In this document: piece after piece, positions 30,720-43,689 of the stretch
How positions within the stretch are numbered: the stretch's first letter is position 1
Layout: each line of letters opens with the position of its first letter
Assembly: GCA_016617855.1 (NCBI GenBank)
Contig: JAECUM010009382.1
Span: 1-64,000 of the forward strand
Reading direction: 5' to 3'
DNA from: Megalonaias nervosa
Lineage: Eukaryota > Mollusca > Bivalvia > Unionida > Unionidae
DNA: 64,000 nt
Notes under the pieces: model-generated
The model's input: the letters and a program-made list of their open reading frames with translations, nothing else
The model's database searches: none
What the model was told of the DNA's origin: nothing
Made by a program: the position numbers and the translations under genes

Positions 30720-31155
30720 AACCAGTCATCGCCAGATGAAAATTCACACATAAATAATTGACCTGTGTGATCTTGAAAAGTAGTTTCATTTTTGTTAATC
30801 GTGTCGAATTTTATTCACTGTTCCAGAAGTCATTTCCTCATTACCTCTGCATGTTCAGTTTCACATAACAATGTATTTTAAACAAAAACTTCATATAGAT
30901 TTTATAGCAATAGATCATAATAGAGAAATTACCATTTGCCACTTCTCACTACATATGATGTACAAAATCCATTTTAAGTTACGTACAAAGTTGTTTAATT
31001 AAAGATTTTTTTCTTGATTATTAAGCCTCTCAAAATTTACAGTACATATGTTCTATATTTTCTTAATTTATTGACCATTTATTTTTAATGTCATTTCTTT
31101 ACATTCATACCTACACGGACTACAGTTATAAATACAAGAGAAATTTAAGTTATTA

Positions 31156-31204
<49 letters not shown>

Positions 31205-32299
31205 TTCAAAAGCGGCAGTTTCATGGCATTGCAAGGAAGAAAACACTCATGTCTGGCACGTATATGATCTTACTCGTACTCAAAGCAACAGCAGCGTATA
31301 TAATAATTCATACATATTTTAAGGAAACGAATAAAATTTATATCGCATTTTATACTATCTTTCTTGCTCTACTCTGATGTGTCCATCTGAAAACGTCAAT
31401 TTGTTTCCCATACTGATCACAATCCTGTTTTTATTCTGAATGATACTATGTGATGTTATTAAATTGTGTTCATGAAAGCAGCGAATGATTGCTGATCAGT
31501 ACATGTATTTTGTGCTTCGTGTGTACATTTTACATAATTAATTAGAAACAACTCAGCTCATTGTATATGTTTTATTCACACCATTTTGCAATATATCATA
31601 GTATATAGAAGCACATTGCGCTATGATGTAATTACACCACACACCCTATGATTTATAAACTATGAAATTTAACAAGACTGACAATTTACAAACGTAATTA
31701 TTGGTTTATGTGGAAAAGGCAAAAAATGAGGTTTGAAGATGTGTCATTGCTGTTGGACCATATGATAAATTTTGTATTATTAATGCAAACAAGCGATTTA
31801 GAATTTATTAACTGTTGATAACATTAGACAAGATCTTACAAGTGTGTTTTTGACAAAAATCATTGGGTACTTATTGTTTTTATGCAGATTTATTATATTT
31901 TTTCTGGACTCCGACATTGTCTGCTTAAAGCTCTCCCATTAAACACTGATCTTGCCCGAAATCTTTTCACAAATAATATCGTTGACTTATTATACAGAAT
32001 ATGTTTAAACGTTATGGCATTTGTTGTAAGGAAAAACACTGTTAATTGTATACGAAAATTGATATGAAGATATTGAAAATCGTATACGAAGATGAGCAAT
32101 AACATGAAATATGTGTCATAAAGTCTAAAGATTTTATTACAGTATTCTCGTACTAGAGAGACCTATCACATAAAGGGTATCACCTGCGACATCATTTAGC
32201 AAAGTAATATATTTTACCATTTGTACCCTTAATAATAGATAAGCCCTTTTATAAGTCGTTTTTATCATCAGAGAGTGTGGTGGGTGGGGGTGGAACCTC

Positions 32300-32389
<90 letters not shown>

Positions 32390-35181
32390 ACTTTGTTTTT
32401 CTTAGGTGCAAGTGCGCTTATTAAGATGTACAGCGTTGTTTAATATTCGCTATTATCAGCCTCCTTGCTTGAATATACAGCCTAATTTTTATCGTTTAAT
32501 TATGAATTTGCATGTTTATGGCAGCCCAATTTCTACCCAACTCATCTGAGAAAATGTTCTTCTTTTTGTCACCTCAGAGCTATTTATGCACATTAGCACT
32601 GACCACATTATGGACCAGTGACATGGAGTACCCATTACATCTGATAGAATAAACTCAGCAGGTCCCTTTTTGGTGTGCTTTATTCACATGAAATTTGAGC
32701 ACCATCACTTTTATCAAGTCTACACAGCGTGCCTCTGCACATAGATTTTTATTTCAATTGCAAAAGTAAAAGAGCATGAAAAAGTGCAATGTTAATGCCA
32801 TTTTACTGGTTCGAGTCTTTTCCATTTGTGTGCGAATAATTTATGCAACAATTCAAAATAAATCAAATTAGCAAATTAGACTCCAAGTATTTGGTACTTT
32901 TCACGTCATGCACAGAGGCCATTGAGCATTGGGTACTTTGTAAAAAGGTCATGCTAATTGATATTTCTTCTTTAATTGCACTGCGAAGGTTCTGAATTGC
33001 TTTGGAATGTGTACAAAGAAAGATCAATTTTAACTCCGTTCCTGATAAGACACCGCTTTAACTTGAATAAAACTTCGCAAATCGAACGTCCCTCTAAATT
33101 GTCAAATTCTCAGAAATGCTCATAAAGTCACGTTAAATCTCTATGCTGCGACACTTTCTTAAAATATTTGTTGAAATCATTATATTTGTCAAATATTGCA
33201 AATAATAAGCTAACAATATTTAACTTAAGTACCTAAATTTTATGGAACCTGGTCATGATCACCATTCATAAAATTATATGAAATGATAGTAGGTTCTACA
33301 CTGTACCTCGGCTTTATTCTCTAAGATCAAACAATCTTTGTACACCCTTATTGTGATCACTTGACTGATCTTTACAAAAGTTACCTGTGGTAAAGCCTAT
33401 CCTTTGAATACGAGCACATGTATGCACAATGCATGTAATAGCTGGATATGACTCCGGTATTTAGTTCATAATATTGTGTTAATTGTTTGCTTTGAATACC
33501 TAGGCCGCATAATTAGTGTAGTGATAGGTGATAGATTGTAAGTATAGAAAGCCTTACACGTATAGAGTCTGGTGCATTACTCTGTCTCCAACAGCCTCCG
33601 ATTTCATTGGATTTTTTTTTCTCCGTTTACTCAGATCTGTAGTGGGCTAATTTGGCTTAGCCAAAAACTGGTTACATGCTTGGAAAACGTGTAGATAAAA
33701 CCTTTTGCTAAAATTCGCCAAACCCTTCATAGTACTGATCTTAACCAAGATTTGGCTAAAACCCAATAGTGAAAATCGTTAGCCCAACTTTGATTTAGCC
33801 ATAATCATCCAGAACATTTCGGTAAACTTTGGCTAAGCCTTCATAACCCAGAATTTAACGAATATTTTCCTAAATCTCTATGGTCCAGTTCATGAAAGTA
33901 GCTGCCCCAATTGCTCTCAGTACTGTAACGTGTTTATGTCACAATGTTTATATTATTTTTTCAACAATGCCATTTTCCATAGTGGCTTTAATTATGTAGA
34001 CCTTCGTTACCCATAACAAAAGTAAAACTTATACCGCAAAAACTTAATTTGACAATACTTATAGGTAACTGACTGAGTATTGAAAAATACTGGTCCCGAG
34101 TGCATGTGGCAAAGGATGCCCGAGCTTGCGAGGACATCCTACGCCACATGAACGAGGGACCAATATTTTTCAACACTCAGTCAATAATCTTTTTATTATA
34201 TACTTAATAACAAGCATATTAATCGTTTTGTTATATTAAAGGAATAATACAGTTGAAACAATACAATTATTTTGTTTTGTTTCATATTTTATATGATGTT
34301 CAATATATGAATGAAACCTGCACACCGCGCGTTAATATACACTAATACTATGAACGCGCTTGTCAGTAGTGAACAAAACTTAGCTTGCAAAAGAGAATGG
34401 AATGTTGTGTAGCCAAAGAAAAATAACGAAATATTGATACGAGAAACAAATATTTATGTGAGGAATAAATGACTCAATACATCAATGGAAAATGAAGGTA
34501 CAGATATAAAAAGATGCGCCAGGAAAAAAAAATTCCTCAAATATGGTCTTTGTGGGCGACTTGATGGTCTTTAGATGATGCTGTCATAGCCGAAGAAGTA
34601 CAATGGGAGGGAGGTAGATTTGGAACAGTAGTGTACTTCAGGATTGAAAAATATTCCTTCTGTTCATGTACACTTAGTTTAGAGTCGTACGCCGTTATTG
34701 GTGAAATATTTTTTGTGTCCCGTGAGCTGCGTGATTTTATTTGGTAACACTTCGGCTTTTGTGAGTGTGGTAACTGTTGTTTTCCTGACGGAATGAATCG
34801 TGAATCTATTCTGAAGTCCCGCAGAACGAGTTCATATTTTCCCATTCAAAAGTAGTAACCTTTTCATTACATTTTGCTTTTCAGGTTAAAGTTGAATAAT
34901 AAAAAGAACACTATATATAATAAAGCAATTGAATTTATGCTGGATTCCAAATTTTGCTGGATACGATTTGATATCTAAAACCAACCTACTGGGCAAATTA
35001 TAATTCATATACCGGATATGCTACCTACCTGATACTAGCGACCGACCGGTTTCAGACATCGGTCTTTAACTACATAAGCAATTTCTGTAAACAAATATGA
35101 TTCAAGGATTTCGATATAAAAAAATAAATTCTGAAGATCGATGATATGATGCATGAAATGCAGCACATATAGTGAATCTCT
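30720..35181. other. Gene-free host DNA
   Basis: No supported coding region. It contains (AC)n at 31,157-31,200, a (TA)n-(GT)n compound repeat at 32,302-32,388, and a 114-bp palindrome at 34,070-34,183. A TTTGGCTAA-rich stretch lies at 33,645-33,850, where the motif recurs in both orientations. Confidence 0.5.
34070..34183. repeat. 114-bp palindromic element
   Basis: The left arm begins TGACTGAGTATTGAAAAATA and the right arm is its imperfect complement, ending in ATTTTTCAACACTCAGTCA. The arms are about 55 bp with only a very short centre (GAGCTTGCGAGG). The structure resembles a foldback MITE. Confidence 0.75.
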
Positions 35182-35905
35182 TCAGTAGTGAAGGGCAATG
35201 TAGATAGCAATGGAAGCAGCCATTAACATGATTGAACTTCCCACCGGTATAGCGTAATTGCAGAGATTTCCGTTACAGACACACAGAGTACCATTGATCC
35301 CGTTATATGTAGCTTCTGCACATGTATCTTTGTCACTACGGGATGAATAGCAACCTCTCATAGCAGCTGCAAAATAAAAGTCAAATTTTATATCTTATCT
35401 TCTCATGTATTTTATATGGACCGACCCTAACTTGATTGATTTCGGTCTGATTGTGGTGTTGTATCTTTTGATGACGGTTTGTTGGCGTTATAACACTGAT
35501 CAGTTTAATGATCTCATAATGTGAAACAAAGGCTTCAGTGCTTTTAAGTAAAGTGAGTCAGTGATGTGATGGAATAGAACTGAATAATAATTATAACATT
35601 CCCTCTTTGTATCATACTCTCTCTCCAAATTCCATTTATATTTTCTTCAAAAAAATCTAATTTAGTTATTCATAACATCATTGTAACTATAGCTGTATTG
35701 AATTACATTCGATTGTTTCTTTCTGACTTCTATTACTCTGTTATGTAGACATCGTGATAGCAAATTAGTTTCATTCTTTTATATTACACATCTTCATTGT
35801 AATAAATAAACCTTTGGTGGTCACGGAAGTAGTTCGTACCAGAGAAAATTAATCTGGATAATCGGCGTATGAATTCCAAACGTGAACTCATGTGTGTGTG
35901 TGTGT

Positions 35906-35941
<36 letters not shown>

Positions 35942-36619
35942 TTATCTGCGTATGTGAGTTTCTATGTGTTAACGTAATATATCGAAGAACGCCTACAAAC
36001 CGTTTGCATTTGAACTCGAATCTTTGGACTTCACCTTGTAGCAAGACCCGGAGCAGGAAATTGTTCCAGATGACTTAAAGGGATCATTGCAGTTGTTGTC
36101 AGTAACACCACAACTGTAACAATCGATGGCATTCGCTGAAAGTAATTAGGCGAACAATATAGTTGTTTCTAAATGTCGTGTTAACATATACTTTATTAAT
36201 ACTGAGTATCATTATACACTTTTTAAATGTTGAATATTAATTTGTACTTTTAAACGTTGTATTAATATATACTCTGAAGGACTATTGTTATAACATTTGA
36301 ATATACAGTAGTATTATGTACTTTTAACTGTCGAGTATAATCATACACTTTTGAATGTTTAGGATTGTATATACATTTAAATGTTGAGTATTATTATAAA
36401 CTTTTAAATGTCGAGCATTTGTTTGTACTTTTAAAAACTCAGTGCATACTTGCAATCGTTGAGATCACATAGCATAATTGGAAATTAAACAGATCATAAT
36501 GATGGAAAGTTTTGAAACATGAAACTAGAACTTTGGGAAAAAGAGAGAAAGAAGAAGTAGTAGGAGAAGAAATGAGAATTAAAATATTTTCATGGTCAAA
36601 TAGACCTGCTTGTTTGTCC

Positions 36620-36702
<83 letters not shown>

Positions 36703-36850
36703 GTTGTAATGAAATTTATAAAATTGTTGATTGCTTTAAAAGAATATTTGAATAAAAATATTGCTTACAAAATTTCCATTCGTACCTACCTTGCTTTAAC
36801 CAGATTACAATCCCTAGGAGAACAAGCAACTTCTTATCCATGGGCCCCAT
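35182..36850 (-). CDS. Ly6/uPAR-domain GPI-anchored protein, three exons
   Basis: Exon 1 is 36,790-36,850 (start codon, signal peptide MGPMDKKLLVLLGIVIWLKQ), exon 2 is 36,001-36,135 and exon 3 is 35,182-35,366. Splice sites are GT/AG, all introns are phase 1, and the joined length is 381 nt (126 residues plus stop). The mature part has ten cysteines in the three-finger (LU) pattern: DCYSC at the start of exon 2 and CVCNGNLCN near the end of exon 3. A hydrophobic tail (SSIMLMAASIAIYIALHY) follows, typical of a GPI-attachment signal. Such proteins are secreted and membrane-tethered; the ligand cannot be told. No disrupted residue is seen, so it may be functional. Confidence 0.85.
35890..35940. 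repeat. (GT)n microsatellite in intron 2 of the Ly6 gene
   Basis: About 50 bp of GT with one interruption (GTAT), lying just after exon 2 in the gene's direction. Confidence 0.95.
36185..36450. repeat. Degenerate AT-rich minisatellite in intron 1 of the Ly6 gene
   Basis: Several diverged copies of a unit of about 35-40 bp containing ACTTTTAAATGTTGAGTATT and TATACACTTTT. Periodicity is irregular. Confidence 0.5.
36620..36700. repeat. (TA)n microsatellite in intron 1 of the Ly6 gene
   Basis: About 80 bp of alternating TA. Confidence 0.95.
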
Positions 36851-38850
36851 GCTGACTATGAGCGCTTTGCTGAGGCGTTGATATTAAACATGAAACAGTC
36901 ACGTGATATTCGTGGCACCCGTGTTTCTATAGCCATTTGTTTATAATCATATTTAGTTTTATGCTCTCTGATTCAATAGAAGACATGCGCTGTATTGCTC
37001 AAAAACAACTAACAATGGACATGGCAGTCCATGTCTTAAAATGTTTGGCTAGGCTCCAAATTGCACGAAATGTGGATATAACACAGAGCTAACCGAATAT
37101 CATCATTCTCTTATTCAATGTTTCATTGACATAATAAGATTATTAATCCATAATATTAATCCAATGTTAAAGCTATCAAATTAATTCCTTGTTTTCTTTG
37201 CATACTTTGTTATTTATTTATCTCCAACCCTGCCAAGTCGCACTGACGACAATGATAAATGAACAACACAAATCTAATTATGTGATGGGGGTGGGGTACG
37301 GAGAGGGCCTTGATTAATTCTGTAACATTTGGATTCAGACTAATTATCAAATTAATGTAGCTGCTAATATTCCAATACATTATGACCATAAAAGTTTTTT
37401 TTTATCCCAGAAGACTGACCATAGCTTAAACATGGGCGTAAGTCGGTATTACTTGGTCAGTGAAATATCGGGACTATGCACACAAAAAAAATAATACTTT
37501 CTGACAAGTGATTGGTTCATAATCAAAATCGCAAGTGGTTCATTCAACTAAATTAAATTTGGTTACTTTGATTGATGAATAAGATTTGCGACTTTTATTA
37601 CATGTGTTCTATACCATGTTCTGTTTTAGCTTGCTGCATTACCCGTGTTCTGTACCGTGTTTTGTGTTAGTTTGCTGTTTCACCCGTGTTCTATACCATG
37701 TTTTGTGTTAACTTGCGGTATTACCCGTGTTCTATACCATGTTCTGTGTTAACTCGCGGTATTACCCTTGTTCTGTACCATATTCTGTGTTAGCTTGCTG
37801 TATTACCCGTGTTCAATACTATGTTCTGTGTTAGCTTGCCATATTACCAGCCATCTCATCAAGAGCGCCTGAAACGGAATGAATAGAAATAGTGACGTTG
37901 TGAGCAATGTGACTATTCATAATTTTAATATTATGATTGCCATGTGAGTGGGATTTGAATGTCTCGTGATGCAGGTTTGAAGTTGTTCCCTGTTAGACTA
38001 ATTCAACATTATATAGCCCACTATTGGTCTTATTTATTTTACAATTACAGCTAAACTCCCTCGGTAAACACACGAATATTCCAATACCTATTTTGTATAC
38101 AAATATTCTTACTAATATTGTCTTCTGATTCGAGACTTCGTTTATATGTTACAGCTCAACGGTTAACGCACCTTGCACTTGGCTGACTATGGGAACGCTA
38201 GCCTTCACAAACAAGTATTGTTAAATTTGTGTCTAATCTTCTCTATTGTCAGGGACATACATGCAAGACCAGTATGGAATTATATTATTAACCAGTACAA
38301 TAACATTTACTGTGATATCGTGACAAGAAAATGTGCAGGTAAAACATTAGTGTGGCGTCAAATGATTGATTACGGCTTCCGTAGTCTTCACTGCAAATAA
38401 TCACGTTTAACAGAAAGTATCGGATATGCGTATATCTTAAGCTTGTATAACGAATAAAAAAGAGTGAAGATTAATCATGAATTTGTTTAGCCACGCTTTT
38501 TAGAGCAAACATGGACAGCATGCTTGTTTTGTTTTATGTTTTTTTTTTTTTTCTTCATGCCCACCACTTGTTACTCCTTTTCGTCCGTCACTCTTAGGGT
38601 TAAGACTTGCAATTATGCCAGTTTTAGTGCTTGTGATCCAAAACATCTAGCATAGTTATATTGAGGCCAAGTAACACCGGTATATACTAGTGCTGCTATT
38701 TTATAAATGTGTCTTTCTTTGTGTGAGCTACGTTCTTTTCTTTCAATGGCATGTATGCGAAGCTAAAAATGTGTTTTCTTTATGTAAGCTACATTTTTTT
38801 TTTTTTCAATGGCATGCTATACGAAGCTAAAGTTACAGTCTTGGCTTTCA
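36851..38850. other. Upstream flank of the Ly6 gene, no gene seen
   Basis: No coding region supported. It holds a 41-bp-period minisatellite (37,603-37,850). The promoter of the Ly6 gene should lie in the first few hundred bases, but I see no convincing TATA box or initiator. Confidence 0.45.
37603..37850. repeat. 41-bp minisatellite, about six copies
   Basis: The unit, about ACCCGTGTTCTATACCATGT followed by TCTGTGTTAGCTTGCTGTATT, is repeated about six times with 5-20% divergence. Confidence 0.8.
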
Positions 38851-39190
38851 ACCGCTCCGGTGGCGTAGGTAGTTAGAGCGTCCTCCTCGGATGCGGGAGG
38901 TCGCGGGTTCCAACTCCGGCCGAGTCATACCAAAGACTTATAAAATGGTACTAGCAGCTGCCTCACTAGGTACCCAGCATTGAGAAGTTAGTGTTAGGAC
39001 TGGTCGACCTGGTGTCAGGATAATGTGATTGGGTGGGACATCATCCTACGTGTCTGCGGCATGATGCCCCTGTGCAAGACATCATTATAAACTGCCACAC
39101 TGCAGATATTGTAGCGATATGACGGAAAAATTATTAAAGATATGTTAAAAATCTAAATCACACACACACGCACACACACACGCACACACA
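38851..39190 (+). mobile_element. tRNA-derived SINE, copy B
   Basis: Same structure as copy A: box A/B head starting ACCGCTCCGGTGGC, central domain with GGATAATGTGATTGGGTGGG, and a CA-rich tail interrupted by CG. Flanking duplication is unclear (only a short TTGGCT match), and it is more diverged than copy A. Confidence 0.9.
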
Positions 39191-39365
39191 CAGAAAGAAA
39201 TTTGGCTGATCATCACTGCTCAAGTTTCCATATGTATGCACAATGTGGAAGAGCTTTGACGTATCATTTATGTCGTGGAAGATTTATTGAGGTCTGCATC
39301 ATCCATTCCAACAGCCATTTCACGAACAAATTAAGCTTAAACCTTTAAGCTGCTCAAGTATTATA

Positions 39366-39455
39366 TGTAACAATGGAAATGTATCAGTGGCTTAATGGAA
39401 ATGCATCAATGTCTTAATGGAAATGTATCAGTGGCTTAATGGAAATGTATAAGAG
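39366..39455. repeat. 24-bp tandem repeat
   Basis: Four copies of a unit close to AATGGAAATGTATCAGTGGC plus TTAA. Confidence 0.8.
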
Positions 39456-39779
39456 GCTTTCATAAAAAGCGAAGTTTATTGTTCAAAAGTGCACATTCCA
39501 TTTATGCCAAAAAAGCACCTCATTGTAAGATAAACCTTACAGTGCATGCATTTTGCTTTCAGCATTGTTCACTTATAAAAGCTTTCCTTTTATTTCTAAA
39601 AATGCTCCGCTGGAAAGAAAATGTGTCCTGAAACTGAAATTCAACTGAACACTCCTTGTTTGGATCACTATCCTTGTACTAGTAATATTGATATTTTTGC
39701 TTGCTTCGATCAAGCATCACAAGCGAGTCCACGTCGAACGTGGGATAAGATGCACTTTAAATTTAGACGTTGTTTATAC

Positions 39780-40155
39780 TGTTACGTGTCTAGGCTCGTA
39801 CAAAAGTTACAAATATAACAGTGAAGCCAACAAGCTTTGTAAAATTTAACAAAATAATTTATTTCCTTAGAAAACAAGGTAAAAATAAGAAACAGGACTT
39901 ACGGTTTATGAATCTAATCCAAAATTAATCCTAGAATTAATAAATATAAGTCCTATCAATAAGCAGTTCTAAGTGAATCAAAGTTCGAATCCCGATGAAG
40001 TACCAAGATGGAAGGCAATGACGTCATCTATAATCTGCTGTGTGTTGGTGTGTCGACAGTTCCTTGTTGATCACCAAGAATAATATTCCGGCTTTAGAAT
40101 TCCGAATAATTTTTAGTAAATGTCTTTGTCCTAGAACTCTAATGAACACTAGTAT
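39780..40155 (+). repeat. Dispersed repeat, copy 2 (LTR-like start)
   Basis: Same family as 15,925-16,292, beginning TGTTACGTGT. It lies about 550 bp left of the decayed Polinton. Sequence beyond 40,155 is not shared with copy 1. Confidence 0.6.
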
Positions 40156-40699
40156 CTTCCAGGGTAAATAAATTATTAATTCCGAAAAATAGAAAAATTC
40201 AAATCAAACTGGCAACAACAAAAATACATTTGAGCTCCGAAGGTATGAATTACGACTGAATAAAATCACTATAAAACGTCAGTTTTAACCTTAACTGAAA
40301 TGCAATTTAGATCCCGTGATGGGGTCACGTGATCACTTAGTTCAAGCGGCGTAGTAACACCACACGCCGGCTATCACGTCCGCCATGGACGAATTCGATT
40401 TTACTGAACGAATCTTACTATAAGATTCAATAATAAAAAAAAAAAATTAAAAAGAGTTGTTTACTACAAAGCTGAAACTGGCTCTGAATCTAACTCACCA
40501 AAAGATACAACGTTTCTACTCCTGCGTGTTTATCAGGTCAAAACGAACTGAAATGAATTTTCCGGAAAAATGTCAAATCCAGTGAATAAAGTTATCATCA
40601 CAATAAAATGTAATGAATTAAAAATAAAATGAAAAAGAATTTAAAACTAACACACAAGTAATTAAATTACATATACATAACAATACATTATATTTTCGT

Positions 40700-41110
40700 C
40701 TAATACCTTTTTGGTAGCTTCCCATTACCTGATATGCAATCAATCGATGAATCAGACAAACGTTGAGTTGCTTCATTGATTATTTTACTGACCGGAGCTG
40801 GCATTGTTGCCACTGATGGTAGTGTAATCGCCATTTGTTCAGCCTTTCGCTATCGAGTCACTAATCGCTGTATTCGATATCCAATTGACTTAACCGCTAT
40901 CTATCTTAGATTTTTCAACTTTTCCGCAGCAAAGTTTTCGATGCTATCAACGATTGGCATTGCAACTTAATTAGCAATATTCTCAGCGTTCGAGTAAAAG
41001 GCCGCGAGCACCTTTGATGCATCTGAAATCAATCCTTGTAGTACATCATAGAGACCATTTCCGTAATATTCCGCGTAAACGGGTTTTCTCGCGTTAACAA
41101 CACACACCGA
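40700..41110 (-). pseudogene. pVI-like protein remnant (element 2)
   Basis: Readable pieces parallel the intact pVI-like gene of element 1: VNARKPVYAEYYGNGLYDV near the start and MPAPVSKIINEATQ near the end (compare MPANVSKIINQAANQ in element 1). Stops interrupt the middle. Confidence 0.7.
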
Positions 41111-41130
41111 TACTTATTATTGTTGTATTA

Positions 41131-41856
41131 TTACATATTAGATCTATCAGGAATGTACAGTTGTATTGTCGAGGTCTCTTCGCGCGGGTCCAAGATGCGC
41201 CCGTCATGACCTACAAGGATGAAACGAACGTTTCTCAACCGCGAATTATTGCATGGAAGATACATGAGCGTTGGATTAATGTATATTAGCTCTGCAGAGG
41301 CCTCCGTATGGGCAAACCCAAACAATATATAGCCTTGCGACGCTCACGTTGTCGAGACTAATTCTTCAGCTGCCAACATTTGTGTCGCAGTTCTGATTAA
41401 CCAGTGGCATGATGATGAAACTGATAATGGCTCTCGCGATATTGTAGATGGTACCTTCGGGTCCTGCACGCATATTTTGTTGGTCCTCTGGAATGTTATT
41501 AACTGTTCTCAGTGACGACTGAGGGATGTCCACCGCGTATGTTGGAGACTCTATCAAGATTACAGTGTTGAGTGATGGGTCATGTACGTATATGCTGATT
41601 TTAGACTACCGCTTTATCACCAAGGAAATCCTCCGTTGGATATCTTCACTGATTAATTTAAAAACATATGCGTCAGTGGGAAGCACAACAACATTCCACT
41701 TGGTGCCACCGTTGAATCCCCGAAATTATCGCGCCCGATATCAGGCCAACTGCGATAAACATGCAACAATGCTAGTACAATCTCAAGTGTGCAGCCTTGC
41801 TCTGCGGTGATTGTGATATAATATTCTCGTTTCGTTGATCGGATCGTGATCATCAA
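41131..41856 (-). pseudogene. Penton-like minor capsid remnant (element 2)
   Basis: Three pieces line up in order with the penton gene of element 1: an N-terminal part with ALLHVYRSWPDIGR, a middle part with SPTYAVDIPQSSLRTV, and a C-terminal part with PTLMYLPCNN, ILVGHDGRILDPREE and IQLYI. It is much shorter than the element 1 gene, so an internal segment is missing as well as being frameshifted. Confidence 0.75.
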
Positions 41857-41919
41857 TGTAACGATCGGATTGTGTTTGCAACGACGCTCTGCATTGTAGA
41901 ATTGGTTTCAGGTAAAACA

Positions 41920-43020
41920 GGACGTGCATCAGAATTTGTCACCGATGTGGTATACATAATCAATGACTTCAACAAGTTCATGCATCAGCGCGCTATACGT
42001 CGCCCAGTTGATGATGGCACTGGTGAGCAACCGCTAACAGATCTATGCAGCGTCATCATGTACTTTTGTTTCGTTGTTTCCCGCGAGAGCTGACCCTGCT
42101 AGCGTCTCCAACCGATTCGCAAGGTCGTTAGGGACACACATTTGACCAAAGCTTCCTACTTACATCTCTTCTTGTTCTTCCGGCATACTAAATAAGAGTT
42201 GGGGGTGCAGGTTGTTGTTCTAGTGGGAGTGCGGGTGCATCTTGCTGATGAAACTGCCTGTTGCTTGGAGAGTGGTTTTGGGGGATCCTACTGGTTGTGG
42301 TATGTACAGTCTAATTTTTTTCTATCCATAATTCCTAAGCTTCCACATTTTTATTGCTCTTCACTAAGAACTTTTACAAAATGTAGTCACTTGTCACGGT
42401 GGCATATCTCTTTCCAATAAACTCATTAAATACCATTTTCAACCGTTCAGTCTCCATGTGCTTCTCATGACCTTTTCAGTTGAGGGATATGTTAAGAACA
42501 ACAAACACATGATTCTTGAAGATCAGCTGGCCAGTTGGTTCTTTAAAGTAATGAACCGGTTTTTGCATCTGTGACAGGTACAACGGTGGTACTCGTGGCA
42601 TCCTCTCAATTACCTCTCTAGTGTCTTAATCAAGTGTCTGCTCCCCTTTTGCAATCCCACTAACTTCCTCTCCAGTTTCACCACTGTCTTCATGGAATTT
42701 CGCCATCTCCTCTGGCAAGCGTCCAATGGTCTCCCGGGTTGCTCTCATAGCTTTCTTAATATCTGTGATGCATTTGGGTATCATAACAATTGATCAGTGG
42801 TGCAAACGTTTGTTCAAAACCCTCTGTGAGATCTTTCAGTGCAATCTGTCGCTACTGTAACATATACTTGATAGTTCTAGGACATGTATATAGCTACGAA
42901 GAGTTCCAAGTCTTTGTGGGCAGCCTTGCGGCGTCGATCAGCATACTCTGCTATGACATCGCTGGTAATTGTTTTCTGGCTTTGACATTATATATGATCG
43001 CGTCCAAAGAAGTTCGATAA
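41920..43020 (-). pseudogene. Remnant of Q-rich virion-block protein (element 2)
   Basis: The tail is unmistakable: CVPNDLANRLETLAGSALAG and WATYSALMHELVEVIDYVYH match the C terminus of the protein at 2-1,153. A Pro/Gln-rich linker (ALPLEQQPAPP) and an N-terminal part with GFEQTFAPLI also correspond. A middle piece around 42,420-42,600 (PVHYFKEPTGQLIFKNHVF) has no match in element 1 and may be a different conserved segment of the gene. Confidence 0.65.
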
Positions 43021-43029
43021 TTGCGTCGT

Positions 43030-43651
43030 CCACTAGTCAAGTCATTAGTGAGGAAATTTATCTCACAAATGATCAATAGTAGCCCAGGTCTAATGAATAT
43101 TTGCCATAGCAACAAATATCATCAGTATGTTGCAGTTGTCCCCGGTTACATTAGGCACGAGCGCATATCGTTGTGTTACATAGATTGAATCTGTGTTCTT
43201 TTGTCAACGTCGGGAAAATATTATCACTGGAATGTTTCAGCGTTCAAACATCACAAAATCTCACACGACAAGATCATGCTCACTCAAATTAAGGCCGTTA
43301 ATGGTAGGAGCTTCATCGACTGTGGAAAAACAATCAACAGTGGAAGAATTACTTCTTGGCGACAATCTAACCGTTATAGTAAAATCTCTGATTACATCAT
43401 AACACGGTTGATCATTTGTTGACGGAGCAATTATGTACTGTACAACCGATCCCACATAGCCCTCTCAAAATCTTAATCAACAACAGTTGGAGTTTCCCTG
43501 AGCCAGCCGGGCCAATAATCAACGCACGAACTGAATTTGGAAACATGTCACCGTACCTTGGTAGTTTGGGGTTTGTCGGCTCAGATATGTCGATGACGGC
43601 GAATTTCTCTTTCGTGATGTCATGTTGAATATCATCTGTTATAGAACACAT
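43030..43651 (-). pseudogene. Packaging ATPase remnant (element 2)
   Basis: Walker A appears as IIGPAGSGKLQLLL. It is followed in other frames by YIIAPSTNDQPCYDVIRDF, a TVDEAP segment and KNTDSIYVTQRY. These align in order with the intact ATPase at 14,587-15,252. The catalytic Thr/Ser of Walker A has become Leu, and several frameshifts are present. Confidence 0.85.
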
Positions 43652-43689
43652 TTATGTCTCCATGCTGGGTGCAATGCATCAGGAAAACT

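Noticed and set aside
37603..37850. CRISPR-like array
   Set aside because: Contiguous 41-bp tandem units without unique spacers: a minisatellite in eukaryotic DNA.
39621..39818. 65-codon frame crossing the start of the dispersed repeat
   Set aside because: It runs into a repeat not shared as coding in the other copy; no motif.
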